64,000 nt of DNA from Geodermatophilus obscurus DSM 43160 (lineage in GTDB: Bacteria > Actinomycetota > Actinomycetes > Mycobacteriales > Geodermatophilaceae), in assembly GCF_000025345.1 (NCBI RefSeq), contig NC_013757.1, forward strand, positions 2,542,001-2,606,000. Direction: 5' to 3'. A program made the position numbers and the translations under genes. Numbering within the stretch: position 1 is the first letter of the stretch; every line of letters begins with the position of its first letter. The notes below the pieces were generated by a model. That model searched no databases and was not told where the DNA came from. It worked only from the letters and a program-made list of their open reading frames with translations. Below, piece after piece: positions 33,588 through 41,690 of the stretch.

Positions 33588-34319
33588 TCTCATCCGGGCC
33601 CTCCCCGTCCCCGGGCTGACGGTCCAGCAGTCGACGTGCCACCCCGGTGTCACGAGAGCCTGGTGCGCCTCTCCACGGCAACGCCCCGGGTCCCCGACCG
33701 GCAGGGTCCCGGGCGATGCGGTGTCGGCGGCAGACCGGGCATCGAGATCCTCGGCGAGCCCCTGCTGCACACCGCTGGAGGGTCGTCGACGCCTAGTTCA
33801 TCCGGTCGGGGGAGTGCGCTCGCGCCCTGTCACGCACGACCATGAACTCCGCGATGGACCGGCGTACAGAGCCCATCCACCACGAGCGGTGCCTGCGTTG
33901 GGTGACCGACGGGATCGAAGGGTGGCCGTGAGTGACTACCGATGTGCGGCCCTCCTGGCAGCCGTGCCACACCCGCCGCCGTGACGGCGGAGCACCGCCG
34001 TCCGGCCGTCACGGCCTCCCGTCCTCCCGGTCGACGACGACGCCCACAGGGCGGAGGCGCGCCGCGTTCCGCCCGGAGGTGCCTCCATGGGGACAAGGGC
34101 GTCCCCCGACACCGACGTTGCCGCCACCGGCCGGGGACCCGACCGCTCCCGCGTGACCGTGCAGTCCTCCACGGACCCGGACGCCGTACGGGACCGGGTG
34201 TCCGTCCGCGCGACACGTCGCCCGTCATCGGCACCACGATCACCAGCTCCCAGTCGTGGGTGCTGGCCCATGCCTCCGCAGGCGAGTGAGTCCTGCGAGA
34301 CCGAGAGGAGACGTCATTG
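33588..34319. other. 732-base spacer without a convincing gene
   Basis: Six-frame reading finds only arginine- and proline-rich frames with no family similarity. It contains a six-base-pair hairpin (CCGCCG-TGA-CGGCGG, 33976-33990) and a 29-codon frame at 33842-33931 without a ribosome binding site. No riboswitch core that I know is apparent. The promoter for the ABC importer probably lies near its 3' end. Confidence 0.5.
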
Positions 34320-35315
34320 ATGCACGCGCCAGAGGAAGGGCACCACCGTCCGCGGTCGACGCGTCGCCGACTCGCCGGGATGACGCTCGGTTGCGTCGCG
34401 ACCCTCGTGCTCGCCGCCTGCGGCTCGTCTGAGGCCGCTGGCGGCACCGCCGGGGAGAGCGGAGGCCCGACCCAGCTCACCGTCGGCTACTTCCCGCTCG
34501 TACACACCGCCACGGCCGTGCACGCGCAGGACGCGGGCCTGTTCGAGGAGCGGGGCCTGCAGGTGGAGCTCGAGCAGACGGCGGGCGGAGCTCAGGCGAT
34601 CCCCTCCCTGATGGCCGGCGAGAACGACATCATCTTCAGCAACTACACCTCCGCGGTGCTGGCGGCTCAGCAGGGCCTGCCCATCCGGATCATCGCCGGC
34701 AACGACGTGGGCGCCGACGACCACGCGATCATGGTCAACGAGGACTCGTCGTTCCAGGAGCCTGCGAACCTGGCGGGTGCCCGCATCGCGGTCAACAACC
34801 TGAAGAACATCGGCACCGTCGCGGTCAACGCGGTGCTCGAGGACGCCGGCGTGGACATCTCGACGATCGAGTTCGTCGAGCTGCCGCTCCCGGACATGCA
34901 GGGCGCCCTCGATGCCGGCAACGTGGACGCCATCTGGCAGGTCGAGCCGTTCCAGGCCTCCGCCCTGGCCAACGGCGACCGGGTGCTGTTCAAGCTCTTC
35001 AGCGGCCCGGTGGACGACATGCCGGTGGGCGGGTGGATCACCACCGAGCAGTTCGTGCAGGAGCAGCCGGAGGCTGTCGAGGCATTCCGGCAGGCGCTCG
35101 CTGCATCGGTCGAAGAACTCCAGGGCAACCGGGAGCGGCTCGTGGAGCTGGTGCCCACGTACAGCCAGGTGCCCGCTGAGGTGGTGCAGCAGGTGGCGCT
35201 GCCCGAGTGGGACGCCGAGCCGAACCCGGAGCAGCTGCGCAAGATGTCCGACCTCATGCTGGAGTACGAGATCATCAGCGAGGAGTTCGACGTCTCAAAG
35301 ATCATCGTCGAGTAG
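34320..35315 (+). CDS. ABC transporter substrate-binding lipoprotein (NMT1/SsuA-like)
   Basis: A 331-residue periplasmic-type binding protein. The signal peptide ends in a lipobox (TLVLAAC), so the mature protein is anchored as a lipoprotein. The fold matches the nitrate/sulfonate/taurine and thiamine-precursor class: LTVGYFPLVHTATAVHAQDAGLFEERGL, GENDIIFSNYTSAVLAAQQGLP, and DAGNVDAIWQVEPF. GGAG lies nine bases before ATG 34320; TTG 34317 is in frame. It is the first gene of an importer with two permeases and an ATPase. The ligand is not evident from the sequence. Confidence 0.88.
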   Translation: MHAPEEGHHRPRSTRRRLAGMTLGCVATLVLAACGSSEAAGGTAGESGGPTQLTVGYFPLVHTATAVHAQDAGLFEERGLQVELEQTAGGAQAIPSLMAGENDIIFSNYTSAVLAAQQGLPIRIIAGNDVGADDHAIMVNEDSSFQEPANLAGARIAVNNLKNIGTVAVNAVLEDAGVDISTIEFVELPLPDMQGALDAGNVDAIWQVEPFQASALANGDRVLFKLFSGPVDDMPVGGWITTEQFVQEQPEAVEAFRQALAASVEELQGNRERLVELVPTYSQVPAEVVQQVALPEWDAEPNPEQLRKMSDLMLEYEIISEEFDVSKIIVE

Positions 35316-35335
35316 CGGACGGCCGCCCGTCCCGA

Positions 35336-35369
35336 GGGACGACCCCGTGGCCGATCACGGAGCCGTCCC
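35336..35369 (+). terminator. Stem-loop after the binding-protein gene
   Basis: GGGACG (35336-35341) pairs with CGTCCC (35364-35369), and inside it CCGTG (35345-35349) pairs with CACGG (35356-35360), with a small internal loop between. It starts 20 bases after the binding-protein stop. Such hairpins often let the binding protein be made in excess over the permeases. It may be a partial terminator. Confidence 0.45.
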
Positions 35370-35545
35370 CCGGGACAGGGACCCCGCCGTCTGCACGACG
35401 GCACCGCAGCGTCATCGGTCGACGACTCGCACGGAGGGCAGCAGGGCGCCCCGTTCCGGCGCGGTGCCCGGTACCGGATCACCGGGGTCGGACGACCGAT
35501 CGCGGAGCCTCGACCCGAGCACCCATCTCCCACCCTGGAGTCCTC

Positions 35546-35650
35546 ATGCGCCGTACTCCCCCCACCGCCCTCGTGGCACCCGTGCCGCTGGCCAGCGGTC
35601 CCGGCCGTCGGCTGGGCGAGGTGCCCGCGCCGGGCGGGCCCGGCTCATGA
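35546..35650 (+). CDS. Short coupled reading frame ahead of the permease
   Basis: A 34-residue frame beginning ATGCGCCGTACT with GGAG six bases upstream. Its stop overlaps the permease ATG in ATGA. The peptide is Pro/Gly/Arg-rich with no recognisable domain. It may act only to load ribosomes on the permease start, or be a by-product of a 331-base spacer (35316-35646). Coupling is seen; function is inferred. Confidence 0.35.
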   Translation: MRRTPPTALVAPVPLASGPGRRLGEVPAPGGPGS

Positions 35651-36504
35651 CCGCGTCGGACACGCGTGCGGCCGAGCTGCTGGAGCCGGCCCGTCCGGGC
35701 GCCGTGGACCCCACGGCGCCGGGTGGGTCCAGGGGCACCAGCCCGTTGGCTCTGGGCGCACTCGGTCTGCTGGCGCTGCTCGTCCTCGGCGAGGTGCTGC
35801 CGCGGATGGGCCTGGTGCCTCGGCGGTTCTTCCCGACCTCCTCCGAGATCGCCTCGGCCCTCGCGGGGGAGTTGGCCGAGGTCGCCTTCTGGACGGCGCT
35901 GCTCGACACCCTCCAGGGGTGGGCGCTCGGCCTGGCCATCGCCTCGGTCGCCGGCATCGTGTCGGGCATCGTCATCGGGAGCTCACACCTGCTCCGCCAG
36001 CTGACCGCATCGACCATCGAGTTCCTCCGGCCGATCCCCTCGGTCGCCCTCATCCCCCTGGCCGCGCTGCTCTTCGGCACGGCCATCGAGAGCAAGCTGA
36101 TGCTGGTGGTGTACGCCGCCTTCTGGCAGGTGCTGATCCAGGTCCTCTACGGGGTGCAGGACGTGGACCCGGTCGCGCAGGACACGGCGCGGGCCTACCG
36201 GTTCAGCGCATGGGCGCGCATCCGGTACGTCACCTGGCCCACGGCGCTACCGTACGTGATAACCGGCCTGCGGCTGGCCGCGGCCGTGGCTCTCATCCTG
36301 GCCGTCACCGCCGAGCTCGTCATCGGCAACCCGGGCCTCGGTTCGCGGCTGGCGGTCGCGCAGAGCAGCGGGGCGGTCGCGACGTCGTACGCCCTGGTGG
36401 TGGTCACGGGACTGCTCGGTGTGGTCGTCAACCTCGGCGCCCGGTTCGCCGAGCGCCGGGCGCTGGCCTGGCATCCGTCTCAGCGGGGAGGGGTGGCGGC
36501 GTGA
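35647..36504 (+). CDS. ABC transporter permease, first subunit
   Basis: A 285-residue membrane protein with about six helices and the permease EAA-type loop (DTARAYRFSAWARIRYVTWPTALPYVITGLRLA), which contacts the ATPase. It belongs to the SsuC/TauC class. The cytoplasmic N-terminus (about 35 residues) is Pro/Gly-rich. ATG 35647 overlaps the stop of the short upstream frame. Its own stop overlaps the second permease by four bases. It should form a heterodimer with the next gene; many SsuC-type importers use a single homodimeric permease. Confidence 0.85.
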   Translation: MTASDTRAAELLEPARPGAVDPTAPGGSRGTSPLALGALGLLALLVLGEVLPRMGLVPRRFFPTSSEIASALAGELAEVAFWTALLDTLQGWALGLAIASVAGIVSGIVIGSSHLLRQLTASTIEFLRPIPSVALIPLAALLFGTAIESKLMLVVYAAFWQVLIQVLYGVQDVDPVAQDTARAYRFSAWARIRYVTWPTALPYVITGLRLAAAVALILAVTAELVIGNPGLGSRLAVAQSSGAVATSYALVVVTGLLGVVVNLGARFAERRALAWHPSQRGGVAA

Positions 36505-37277
36505 CACCCGTCCTGCGACGCGTAGGCTTCGCCCTGGGCCTGCCCGCCGTGCTCCTGACGCTGTGGTGGGTGCTCAGCGCCGACAGCACCGACTTCTACT
36601 TCCCGCCGCTCCCGCGCATCCTCGAGACACTCGTCCGCGAGTGGCTCGGCCCCCGGCTGACCGACGACGTCCTGCCCAGCCTCCTCCGGCTGGCAGCCGG
36701 CTTCTCCGTCGCGGCGGTGTCCGCGGTGACGCTCGGGATCCTCATCGGCACCTACCGGGGGCTGCGCGACTTCCTCGAGCCGGTGCTGGAGCTCACCCGC
36801 GCGATCCCGCCACCGGTGCTGGTGCCGATCTTCATCCTCGTGTTCGGCATCGACGACACCATGAAGGTGATCGTGATCGCGTTCGGGTGCGTGTGGCCGA
36901 TCCTGCTCAACACCGCCGAGGGGGTCCGTGCCCTCGACGGTGTCCTCGATGACACGGCGCGGACGTACGGCATCACCGGGGCTGCTCGGCTACGGCACCT
37001 GGTCCTGCCCGGGGCCGCCCCGCAGATCTTCGCCGGCCTCCGGCAGGCGCTGTCGCTGGCCATCATCCTGATGGTGATCAGCGAGCTCTTCGCGGCGACC
37101 AACGGCCTGGGGTTCGCGATCGTGCAGGCGCAGCGCAGCTTCGCCATCCCCGAGATGTGGGCCGGCATGTTGGTGCTGGGCCTGATCGGCTTCCTCCTCT
37201 CCCTCGTCTTCCGCGCGATCGAGAACCGGTGTCTGGCCTGGTACCACGGCCTCCGCCGCGCGCAACGACAGTCCTGA
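36501..37277 (+). CDS. ABC transporter permease, second subunit
   Basis: A 258-residue permease of the same class with about six helices and the coupling loop DTARTYGITGAARLRHLVLPGAAPQIFAGLRQA. GTG 36501 overlaps the previous stop (GTGA), so the two subunits are made in equal amounts. Length is typical of SsuC. It ends 48 bases before the ATPase gene. Because it differs clearly in sequence from the first permease, a heterodimeric channel is likely. Confidence 0.86.
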   Translation: MTPVLRRVGFALGLPAVLLTLWWVLSADSTDFYFPPLPRILETLVREWLGPRLTDDVLPSLLRLAAGFSVAAVSAVTLGILIGTYRGLRDFLEPVLELTRAIPPPVLVPIFILVFGIDDTMKVIVIAFGCVWPILLNTAEGVRALDGVLDDTARTYGITGAARLRHLVLPGAAPQIFAGLRQALSLAIILMVISELFAATNGLGFAIVQAQRSFAIPEMWAGMLVLGLIGFLLSLVFRAIENRCLAWYHGLRRAQRQS

Positions 37278-37325
37278 CAGGCCCCGGCAGCCGTCGCCAC
37301 CGTCTCCACAGGAAGGGTCCACCCC

Positions 37326-38117
37326 ATGCTCGAGGTCACCGGCCTCAAGAAGGTGTACGAGGGCAAGCAGCGCACGGTGGAAGCCGTCCGCGACCTCACC
37401 TTCACGCTCGACAAGGGCGAACTCGCCTGCCTCGTCGGCCCGTCGGGCTGCGGGAAGACGACGCTGCTCAAGATCGTCTCGGGGCTGCTCGAGCCCACCT
37501 CCGGTCAGGTCCTGCTGCAGGGGAAGCGCGTGCAGGGTCCGCCGCCGGGGATGTCGGTGGTCTTCCAGGAGTACGGCCGGAGCCTGTTCCCCTGGATGAG
37601 CGTGCGGGACAACGTCGAACTGCCCCTCAAGCAGAAGAAGGTCCCAGCGGCCCGCCGGCGGCAACTGGTCGACGACTCACTCTCCGCGGTGGGGCTCGGC
37701 GACGCATCCGCGGCGTATCCCTGGCAACTCTCCGGCGGGATGCAGCAGCGGGTGGCGATCGCACGGGCTGTCGCCTACGAGCCCCAGGTCCTCCTCATGG
37801 ACGAGCCCTTCGCCGCAGTCGACGCTCAGACGCGGGCTGACCTCGAGGACCTCATCCGCGACCTGTGGCACCAGCTCCACGTGACCACGCTGTTCGTCAC
37901 CCACGACATCGACGAGGCGGTCTACCTCGGACAGCGGGTCCTGATCCTGTCCGAGTCGCCCACGGTGATCCGCCGGGACATCCTCATCGACCTCCCGGAT
38001 CGGCGCGATCAGCTGCACACCCGCTCCTCCCCGCGGTTCGCCGAACTGCGGGCACAGGTGTACGCCGAGATCCACCGCCCGAGGGAGGAACACCTGGCGG
38101 GACGACCGACGCCTTGA
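37326..38117 (+). CDS. ABC transporter ATP-binding protein (SsuB/TauB-like)
   Basis: A 263-residue ATPase with every motif: Walker A GPSGCGKTTLLK, Q-loop in VVFQEYGRSLFPWMSV, signature LSGGMQQRVAIARA, Walker B VLLMDEPFAAVD and switch His in FVTHDIDEAVYLG. It powers the importer made by the three genes before it. ATG 37326 has AGGAAGGG upstream. The four-part layout is binding protein, two permeases, ATPase. It ends 27 bases before the convergent sigma factor gene. Confidence 0.92.
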   Translation: MLEVTGLKKVYEGKQRTVEAVRDLTFTLDKGELACLVGPSGCGKTTLLKIVSGLLEPTSGQVLLQGKRVQGPPPGMSVVFQEYGRSLFPWMSVRDNVELPLKQKKVPAARRRQLVDDSLSAVGLGDASAAYPWQLSGGMQQRVAIARAVAYEPQVLLMDEPFAAVDAQTRADLEDLIRDLWHQLHVTTLFVTHDIDEAVYLGQRVLILSESPTVIRRDILIDLPDRRDQLHTRSSPRFAELRAQVYAEIHRPREEHLAGRPTP

Positions 38118-38144
38118 GCAAGGGCGGCACGGCGGCGCACTCGC

Positions 38145-39008
38145 CTACCGCTGCCTGAGGGGGTGCAGGTCCAGGCCCGACAGGGTCCCCGGGGCGGCGA
38201 GCAGGTCGATGGCAGTCACGACGCCGTCCTCGACGGTGAAGGCGAAGACCACCTGCGGCGTCCCCCTCAGCGACCACACCGCGCCCGGTACGCCGTCGAC
38301 GAGCACCAGCCGCGCGGCCCGCGCCCGGCCGGAGAGGAACCGGGCGACCCCGGCCGCCCCGCGCACCTCGGCGGCGGCACCCATCCGCGCGGCGACGGCG
38401 TCGGACCGCAGCACCGCCTCGGGGTGGAGGAGCTCGAGCAGGGCGGAGAAGTCGCCGTCGCGCGATGCGTCGAGGAAGGCCGCGACCACCTCGCGGCGCC
38501 GCTCGGTGGCGTCGGGCAGCTCGGCCCCGCGCACCCGGCGCCGGGCCCGGCTGGCCAGCTGCCGGGCGGCGGCAGGGGAGCGGTCGACGATCGGCGCGAT
38601 CTCGTCGAAGGGCACGTCGAACAGGTCGTGCAGGACGAAGGCCAGCCGCTCGGCGGGTGCGAGCTGGTCGAGGACCACGAGCAGCGCCAGGCCAACGGAG
38701 TCGGTGAGCACCGCCTCCTGGGCGGGGTCGGCGTTGGCGTGCAGGCGGGCCGGCAGCGCGTCGTCGTAGGGGTCCTCGCGGCGGTTGGCCCGGGCGCGGA
38801 GCTGGTTGAGCGCCACCCGGGCCACGACGGTCGTCAGCCAGCCGCCGAGGTCGGCCACCTCGTCGCTGCCGGCCCGGCTGACCCGGAGCCACGCCTCCTG
38901 GACGGCGTCCTCGGCCTCGGCGCGCGAGCCGAGCAGGCGGGAGGCCACGGCGGTCAGCCGGTGGCGGTGCTCCTCGAACTGCGCGGCGAGGACGTCGTTC
39001 CCGCTCAT
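38145..39008 (-). CDS. ECF41-type RNA polymerase sigma factor (SigJ-like)
   Basis: A 287-residue ECF sigma factor. Region 2 (FEEHRHRLTAVASRLLGSRAEAEDAVQEAWLRV) and region 4 (LAPAERLAFVLHDLFDVPFDEIAPIVDRSPAAARQLASRARRRV) are followed by a SnoaL/NTF2-like C-terminal domain (~residues 170-287). In ECF41 factors this domain regulates activity in place of an anti-sigma factor. The C-terminal motif is divergent here (LDLLAAPGTLSGLDL region). It is divergent from a VOC gene, whose spacer carries a TGTCACA element like that reported for ECF41 promoters. The inducing signal is unknown. Confidence 0.88.
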   Translation of the reverse strand: MSGNDVLAAQFEEHRHRLTAVASRLLGSRAEAEDAVQEAWLRVSRAGSDEVADLGGWLTTVVARVALNQLRARANRREDPYDDALPARLHANADPAQEAVLTDSVGLALLVVLDQLAPAERLAFVLHDLFDVPFDEIAPIVDRSPAAARQLASRARRRVRGAELPDATERRREVVAAFLDASRDGDFSALLELLHPEAVLRSDAVAARMGAAAEVRGAAGVARFLSGRARAARLVLVDGVPGAVWSLRGTPQVVFAFTVEDGVVTAIDLLAAPGTLSGLDLHPLRQR

Positions 39009-39033
39009 CTCGTCACATCCCTCGGTCGGCGGG

Positions 39034-39040
39034 TGTCACA
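39034..39040 (+). promoter_or_regulatory. ECF41-like -35 element (TGTCACA)
   Basis: The exact heptamer TGTCACA lies 40 bases before the VOC ATG in the 72-base spacer between the sigma factor and VOC genes. From memory this is the -35 consensus for ECF41 sigma factors, with CGTC at -10. A perfect CGTC at the usual spacing is not present; CGAC at 39060-39063 is the nearest match. It suggests the VOC gene is a direct target of the neighbouring sigma factor. Confidence 0.5.
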
Positions 39041-39080
39041 GAGGTGGCAGACCCGAACCCGACGATCCGAGGAGCACATC

Positions 39081-39425
39081 ATGACGACCGGGATCCGCAC
39101 CGTCATCTACCCCGTGAGCGACCTGACCCGCGCGAAGACGCTGTTCGGCGCCCTGCTCGGTGCCGAACCGGTGGTGGACGCGCCGTACTACGCCCAGTTC
39201 GACGCCGACGGCCAGGCGATCGGCCTCGACCCGCACGGCCACCGGCACGGGCAGTCGGGTCCGGTCGCGTACTGGCACGTGGACGACGTCGCGACGAGCC
39301 TCGCCGCTCTCGTGCAGGCCGGCGCCGAGACGGTGCAGGACCCCACCGACGTCGGCGGCGGCCTCCTCGTCGCCCTGGCCAGGGACGGTGACGGCAACCT
39401 GATCGGCCTGCGCCAGGCGGGCTGA
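39081..39425 (+). CDS. VOC/glyoxalase-like protein
   Basis: A 114-residue protein with one VOC betaalphabetabetabeta fold: TVIYPVSDLTRAKTLFGALLGAEPVVDAPYYAQFDADG, then AYWHVDDVATSLAALVQAGAETVQDPTDVGGGLLVALARDGDGNLIGL. It may be a dimeric metalloenzyme or binding protein for a small toxic molecule, as ECF41 partners usually are small redox or stress proteins. GAGGAG precedes ATG 39081. It is divergent from the sigma factor and probably under its control. The ligand is unknown. Confidence 0.85.
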   Translation: MTTGIRTVIYPVSDLTRAKTLFGALLGAEPVVDAPYYAQFDADGQAIGLDPHGHRHGQSGPVAYWHVDDVATSLAALVQAGAETVQDPTDVGGGLLVALARDGDGNLIGLRQAG

Positions 39426-39601
39426 GCCGCCCATCGCAGGGTCCGGCGCGCGTGTACACCGCGGCCGGTGGAGGAGCAGTCGCCCCGGTGCTCGCCGGCG
39501 AGCTCCGCCACCGCTCCGCGAACGGGTGTGCGGGCGCCGGGCCGGGCACCCCGGTGCAGCTGCCCGCCGGGTGCCCGGTCCGTCGCACCCCGGGCCCATA
39601 C

Positions 39602-39617
39602 TCGAACACGTGTTCGC
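39602..39617. promoter_or_regulatory. LexA (SOS) box
   Basis: TCGAACACGTGTTCGC contains the actinobacterial LexA operator TCGAAC-N4-GTTCGA with one mismatch in the last position; the inner 14 bases form a perfect palindrome. A -10-like CATACT overlaps its 5' edge. It stands 71 bases ahead of ATG 39689, with no other start nearby, so the 90-residue gene is the likely target. Binding has not been tested; symmetry and consensus match are seen. Confidence 0.65.
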
Positions 39618-39688
39618 ACGATCGTGGCCGGCCCCGTCGCCGAGGAGGCCCGGGGTCGTCCGGTCGACCCGATGCCCAGGAGGCCCTG

Positions 39689-39961
39689 ATGACCACTGTC
39701 CCGACGTCCCACCTGCCCGCAGGGGAGCCGGTCCTGACCACCGACGTGGTCGGCACGGACTTCGGCCTCCCCCTGGTCCGGCCGACCAGGACCAGGCAGG
39801 GGAGCCGGGTCCGGGTCGTGCGCTCGCCCGGCAAGGCGCACGGGGGAGTCGTCGTGTGGTTCACCGACGGCACCAAGACCCCGCCGCTCCACGGGCGCAC
39901 GGCCTGGATCGTCGCCGAGGGCGAGCCGGAGGCGCACCCGCCTGCGCGCGTGGTGGCGTGA
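39689..39961 (+). CDS. 90-residue protein downstream of a LexA box
   Basis: An unrecognised protein with a compact core: TDFGLPLVRPTRTRQGSRVRVVRSPGKAHGGVVVWFTDGTKTPPLHGRTAWIVAEGEPEA. The alternating strand and charged-turn pattern looks like a small beta-barrel or OB/SH3-like domain, but no motif is diagnostic. CAGGAGG lies upstream of ATG 39689. If the operator is real, it is a damage-inducible protein, perhaps acting on DNA. No signal peptide or helix is seen. The next gene is 316 bases away. Confidence 0.6.
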   Translation: MTTVPTSHLPAGEPVLTTDVVGTDFGLPLVRPTRTRQGSRVRVVRSPGKAHGGVVVWFTDGTKTPPLHGRTAWIVAEGEPEAHPPARVVA

Positions 39962-40277
39962 CGTGGGACGCCCGTTCCGGCCCGCCCCGGGACCAGCCGA
40001 CGCCCGCGCGGGCCAGTCGGGGCCAGGAGGCTGAGGCGCAGGGCTGAGGTCATCGACAGGACGGGCTCGCAACGAGCGCTGCGGGGCCCTCGTCTCCCTC
40101 GGACGGGAGGACCACGAGGGGACGTCGCTGCGGTCGTCCCCGCTCGACGGCAGCGACCGCCCGTCGGGCACGGCGCCGTGGGCGAGGACTGTGCAGCCGC
40201 GGGCGGGAGGGCCAGGATCAGAGGAGACGGCGTGGACGAGGACGTCCGCGCCGACAGTCCGCCGAGAGGCAGCCGCG
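39962..40277 (+). other. 316-base spacer with a stem-loop
   Basis: No gene is supported. GTCGCTGC (40124-40131) and GCAGCGAC (40150-40157) form an eight-base-pair stem with an 18-base loop, about 120 bases before the carotenoid oxygenase start. It may be a terminator for the 90-residue gene or a leader element. Confidence 0.35.
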
Positions 40278-41663
40278 ATGACCGACCGCCCGATGCTCGA
40301 CCGCAGCCCGTTCCTCCAGGGGCCGTATGCGCCGGTGACGGAGGAGATCACGGCGTTCGACCTGCCGGTGACCGGGCGCCTGCCCGCCGGGCTGGACGGG
40401 CGCTACCTGCGCAACGGGCCCAACCCGCTGGGCTCGGACGATCCCGGCTCGCACTGGTTCCTCGGTGCCGGCATGGTGCACGGGGTCCGGCTGCGCGACG
40501 GCAGGGCCGAGTGGTACCGCAACCGCTGGGTCCGGTCGCGGCACGTGGCCGAAGCGCTGGGGGAGAGGTGGCCGGGTGGGCCCGTGCACGCCGGCATGGA
40601 CTTCGCCGCCAACACCCACGTCATCGCCCACGCCGGGCGCACCCTGGCCACCGTCGAGGCCGGCGCGCTGCCGTACGAGCTCACCGACGAGCTCGACACC
40701 GTGGGCCCGTGCGACTTCGACGGCACGCTGCCCGGCGGCTACGCGGCGCACACCAAGCTCGACCGGCGGACCGGTGAGCTGCACGCCGTCGCCTACTTCT
40801 GGGGCTGGGACCACCTGCAGCACGTCGTCCTCGGTCCCGACGGCAGGGTCAGCGGCACCACCGACGTCCCGGTCGTGGACGGGCCGATGGTGCACGACTT
40901 CGCCCTGACCGAGAGGTATGTGGTCCTGCTCGACCTGCCGGTCACCTTCAGCATGGACGCGGCGGCCGCCGGCTCGCAGTTGCCCTACACCTGGAACCCG
41001 TCCCACCAGCCCCGCGTCGGCCTGCTGCCCCGGGCGGGAACGACCCGCGCTGTCCGCTGGTTCGAGGTGGACCCGTGCTGGGTCTTCCACACGCTCAACG
41101 CCTACGACGACGGCGACCGGGTCGTCGTCGACCTGTGCCGCTACGAGGGCTCGTTCGACGTGTCGGCCCTGGGCAGCGGGGGCCCGCTCACGCTGGAGCG
41201 CTGGACGGTCGACCCGACCGCCCGACGGGTGGCCCGGCAGTGCCTCGACGACCGCCCGCAGGAGTTCCCGCGCGTCGACGACCGGGTCCTCTCCCGGGCG
41301 CACCGCTACGGCTACAGCGCGGCGACGGGGCAGGTCGACCGGGGCACCGTGCAGATGGACGGGACGTTCCAGGACGCCGCCTTCGCCGATGCGCTGCTCA
41401 AGCACGACCTGCTCGCCGGAACGGTCGAGGAGCACCGCTTCCCGAGGAACGCCGCGATCGGCGAGGCCGTGTTCGCCCCGTCGACGCCGGACGCGGACGA
41501 GGACGACGGCCACGTCATGGCCTTCGTGCACGACCCCGACCGCGGGGCCACCGACCTGGTGGTCCTGGCGGCACAGGACTTCGCCGGCCCCCCGGTCGCC
41601 ACCGTCCACCTCCCGGCGCGGGTCCCGCTCGGCTTCCACGGCAGCTGGATCGTCGACGGGTGA
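40278..41663 (+). CDS. Carotenoid cleavage oxygenase
   Basis: A 461-residue non-haem iron oxygenase. The four iron ligands are His158 (YAAHTKLD), His206 (MVHDFAL), His271 (VFHTLN) and His454 (GFHGSW). The N-terminus GRYLRNGPNPLG is the family hallmark. It cleaves a double bond in a carotenoid or stilbene-like substrate, giving aldehydes or ketones. ATG 40278 is preferred; an earlier ATG at 40191 adds 29 low-complexity residues. It converges on the LuxR regulator gene at 41691. No carotenoid biosynthesis genes are nearby, so the substrate is open. Confidence 0.92.
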   Translation: MTDRPMLDRSPFLQGPYAPVTEEITAFDLPVTGRLPAGLDGRYLRNGPNPLGSDDPGSHWFLGAGMVHGVRLRDGRAEWYRNRWVRSRHVAEALGERWPGGPVHAGMDFAANTHVIAHAGRTLATVEAGALPYELTDELDTVGPCDFDGTLPGGYAAHTKLDRRTGELHAVAYFWGWDHLQHVVLGPDGRVSGTTDVPVVDGPMVHDFALTERYVVLLDLPVTFSMDAAAAGSQLPYTWNPSHQPRVGLLPRAGTTRAVRWFEVDPCWVFHTLNAYDDGDRVVVDLCRYEGSFDVSALGSGGPLTLERWTVDPTARRVARQCLDDRPQEFPRVDDRVLSRAHRYGYSAATGQVDRGTVQMDGTFQDAAFADALLKHDLLAGTVEEHRFPRNAAIGEAVFAPSTPDADEDDGHVMAFVHDPDRGATDLVVLAAQDFAGPPVATVHLPARVPLGFHGSWIVDG

Positions 41664-41690
41664 GGGGCGGGGCAGACGGCCGCCGGGCCG

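Noticed and set aside
30564-33770. Long minus-strand frame opposite the amidohydrolase and DUF3616-GNAT genes
   Set aside because: Shadow of the two real plus-strand genes; composition is not protein-like.
33842-33931. 29-codon frame in the spacer ahead of the ABC importer
   Set aside because: No Shine-Dalgarno sequence and no conserved features.
34320-38117. Importer considered as a thiamine-precursor system under a TPP riboswitch
   Set aside because: The conserved TPP core elements are not found upstream, so the substrate is left open.
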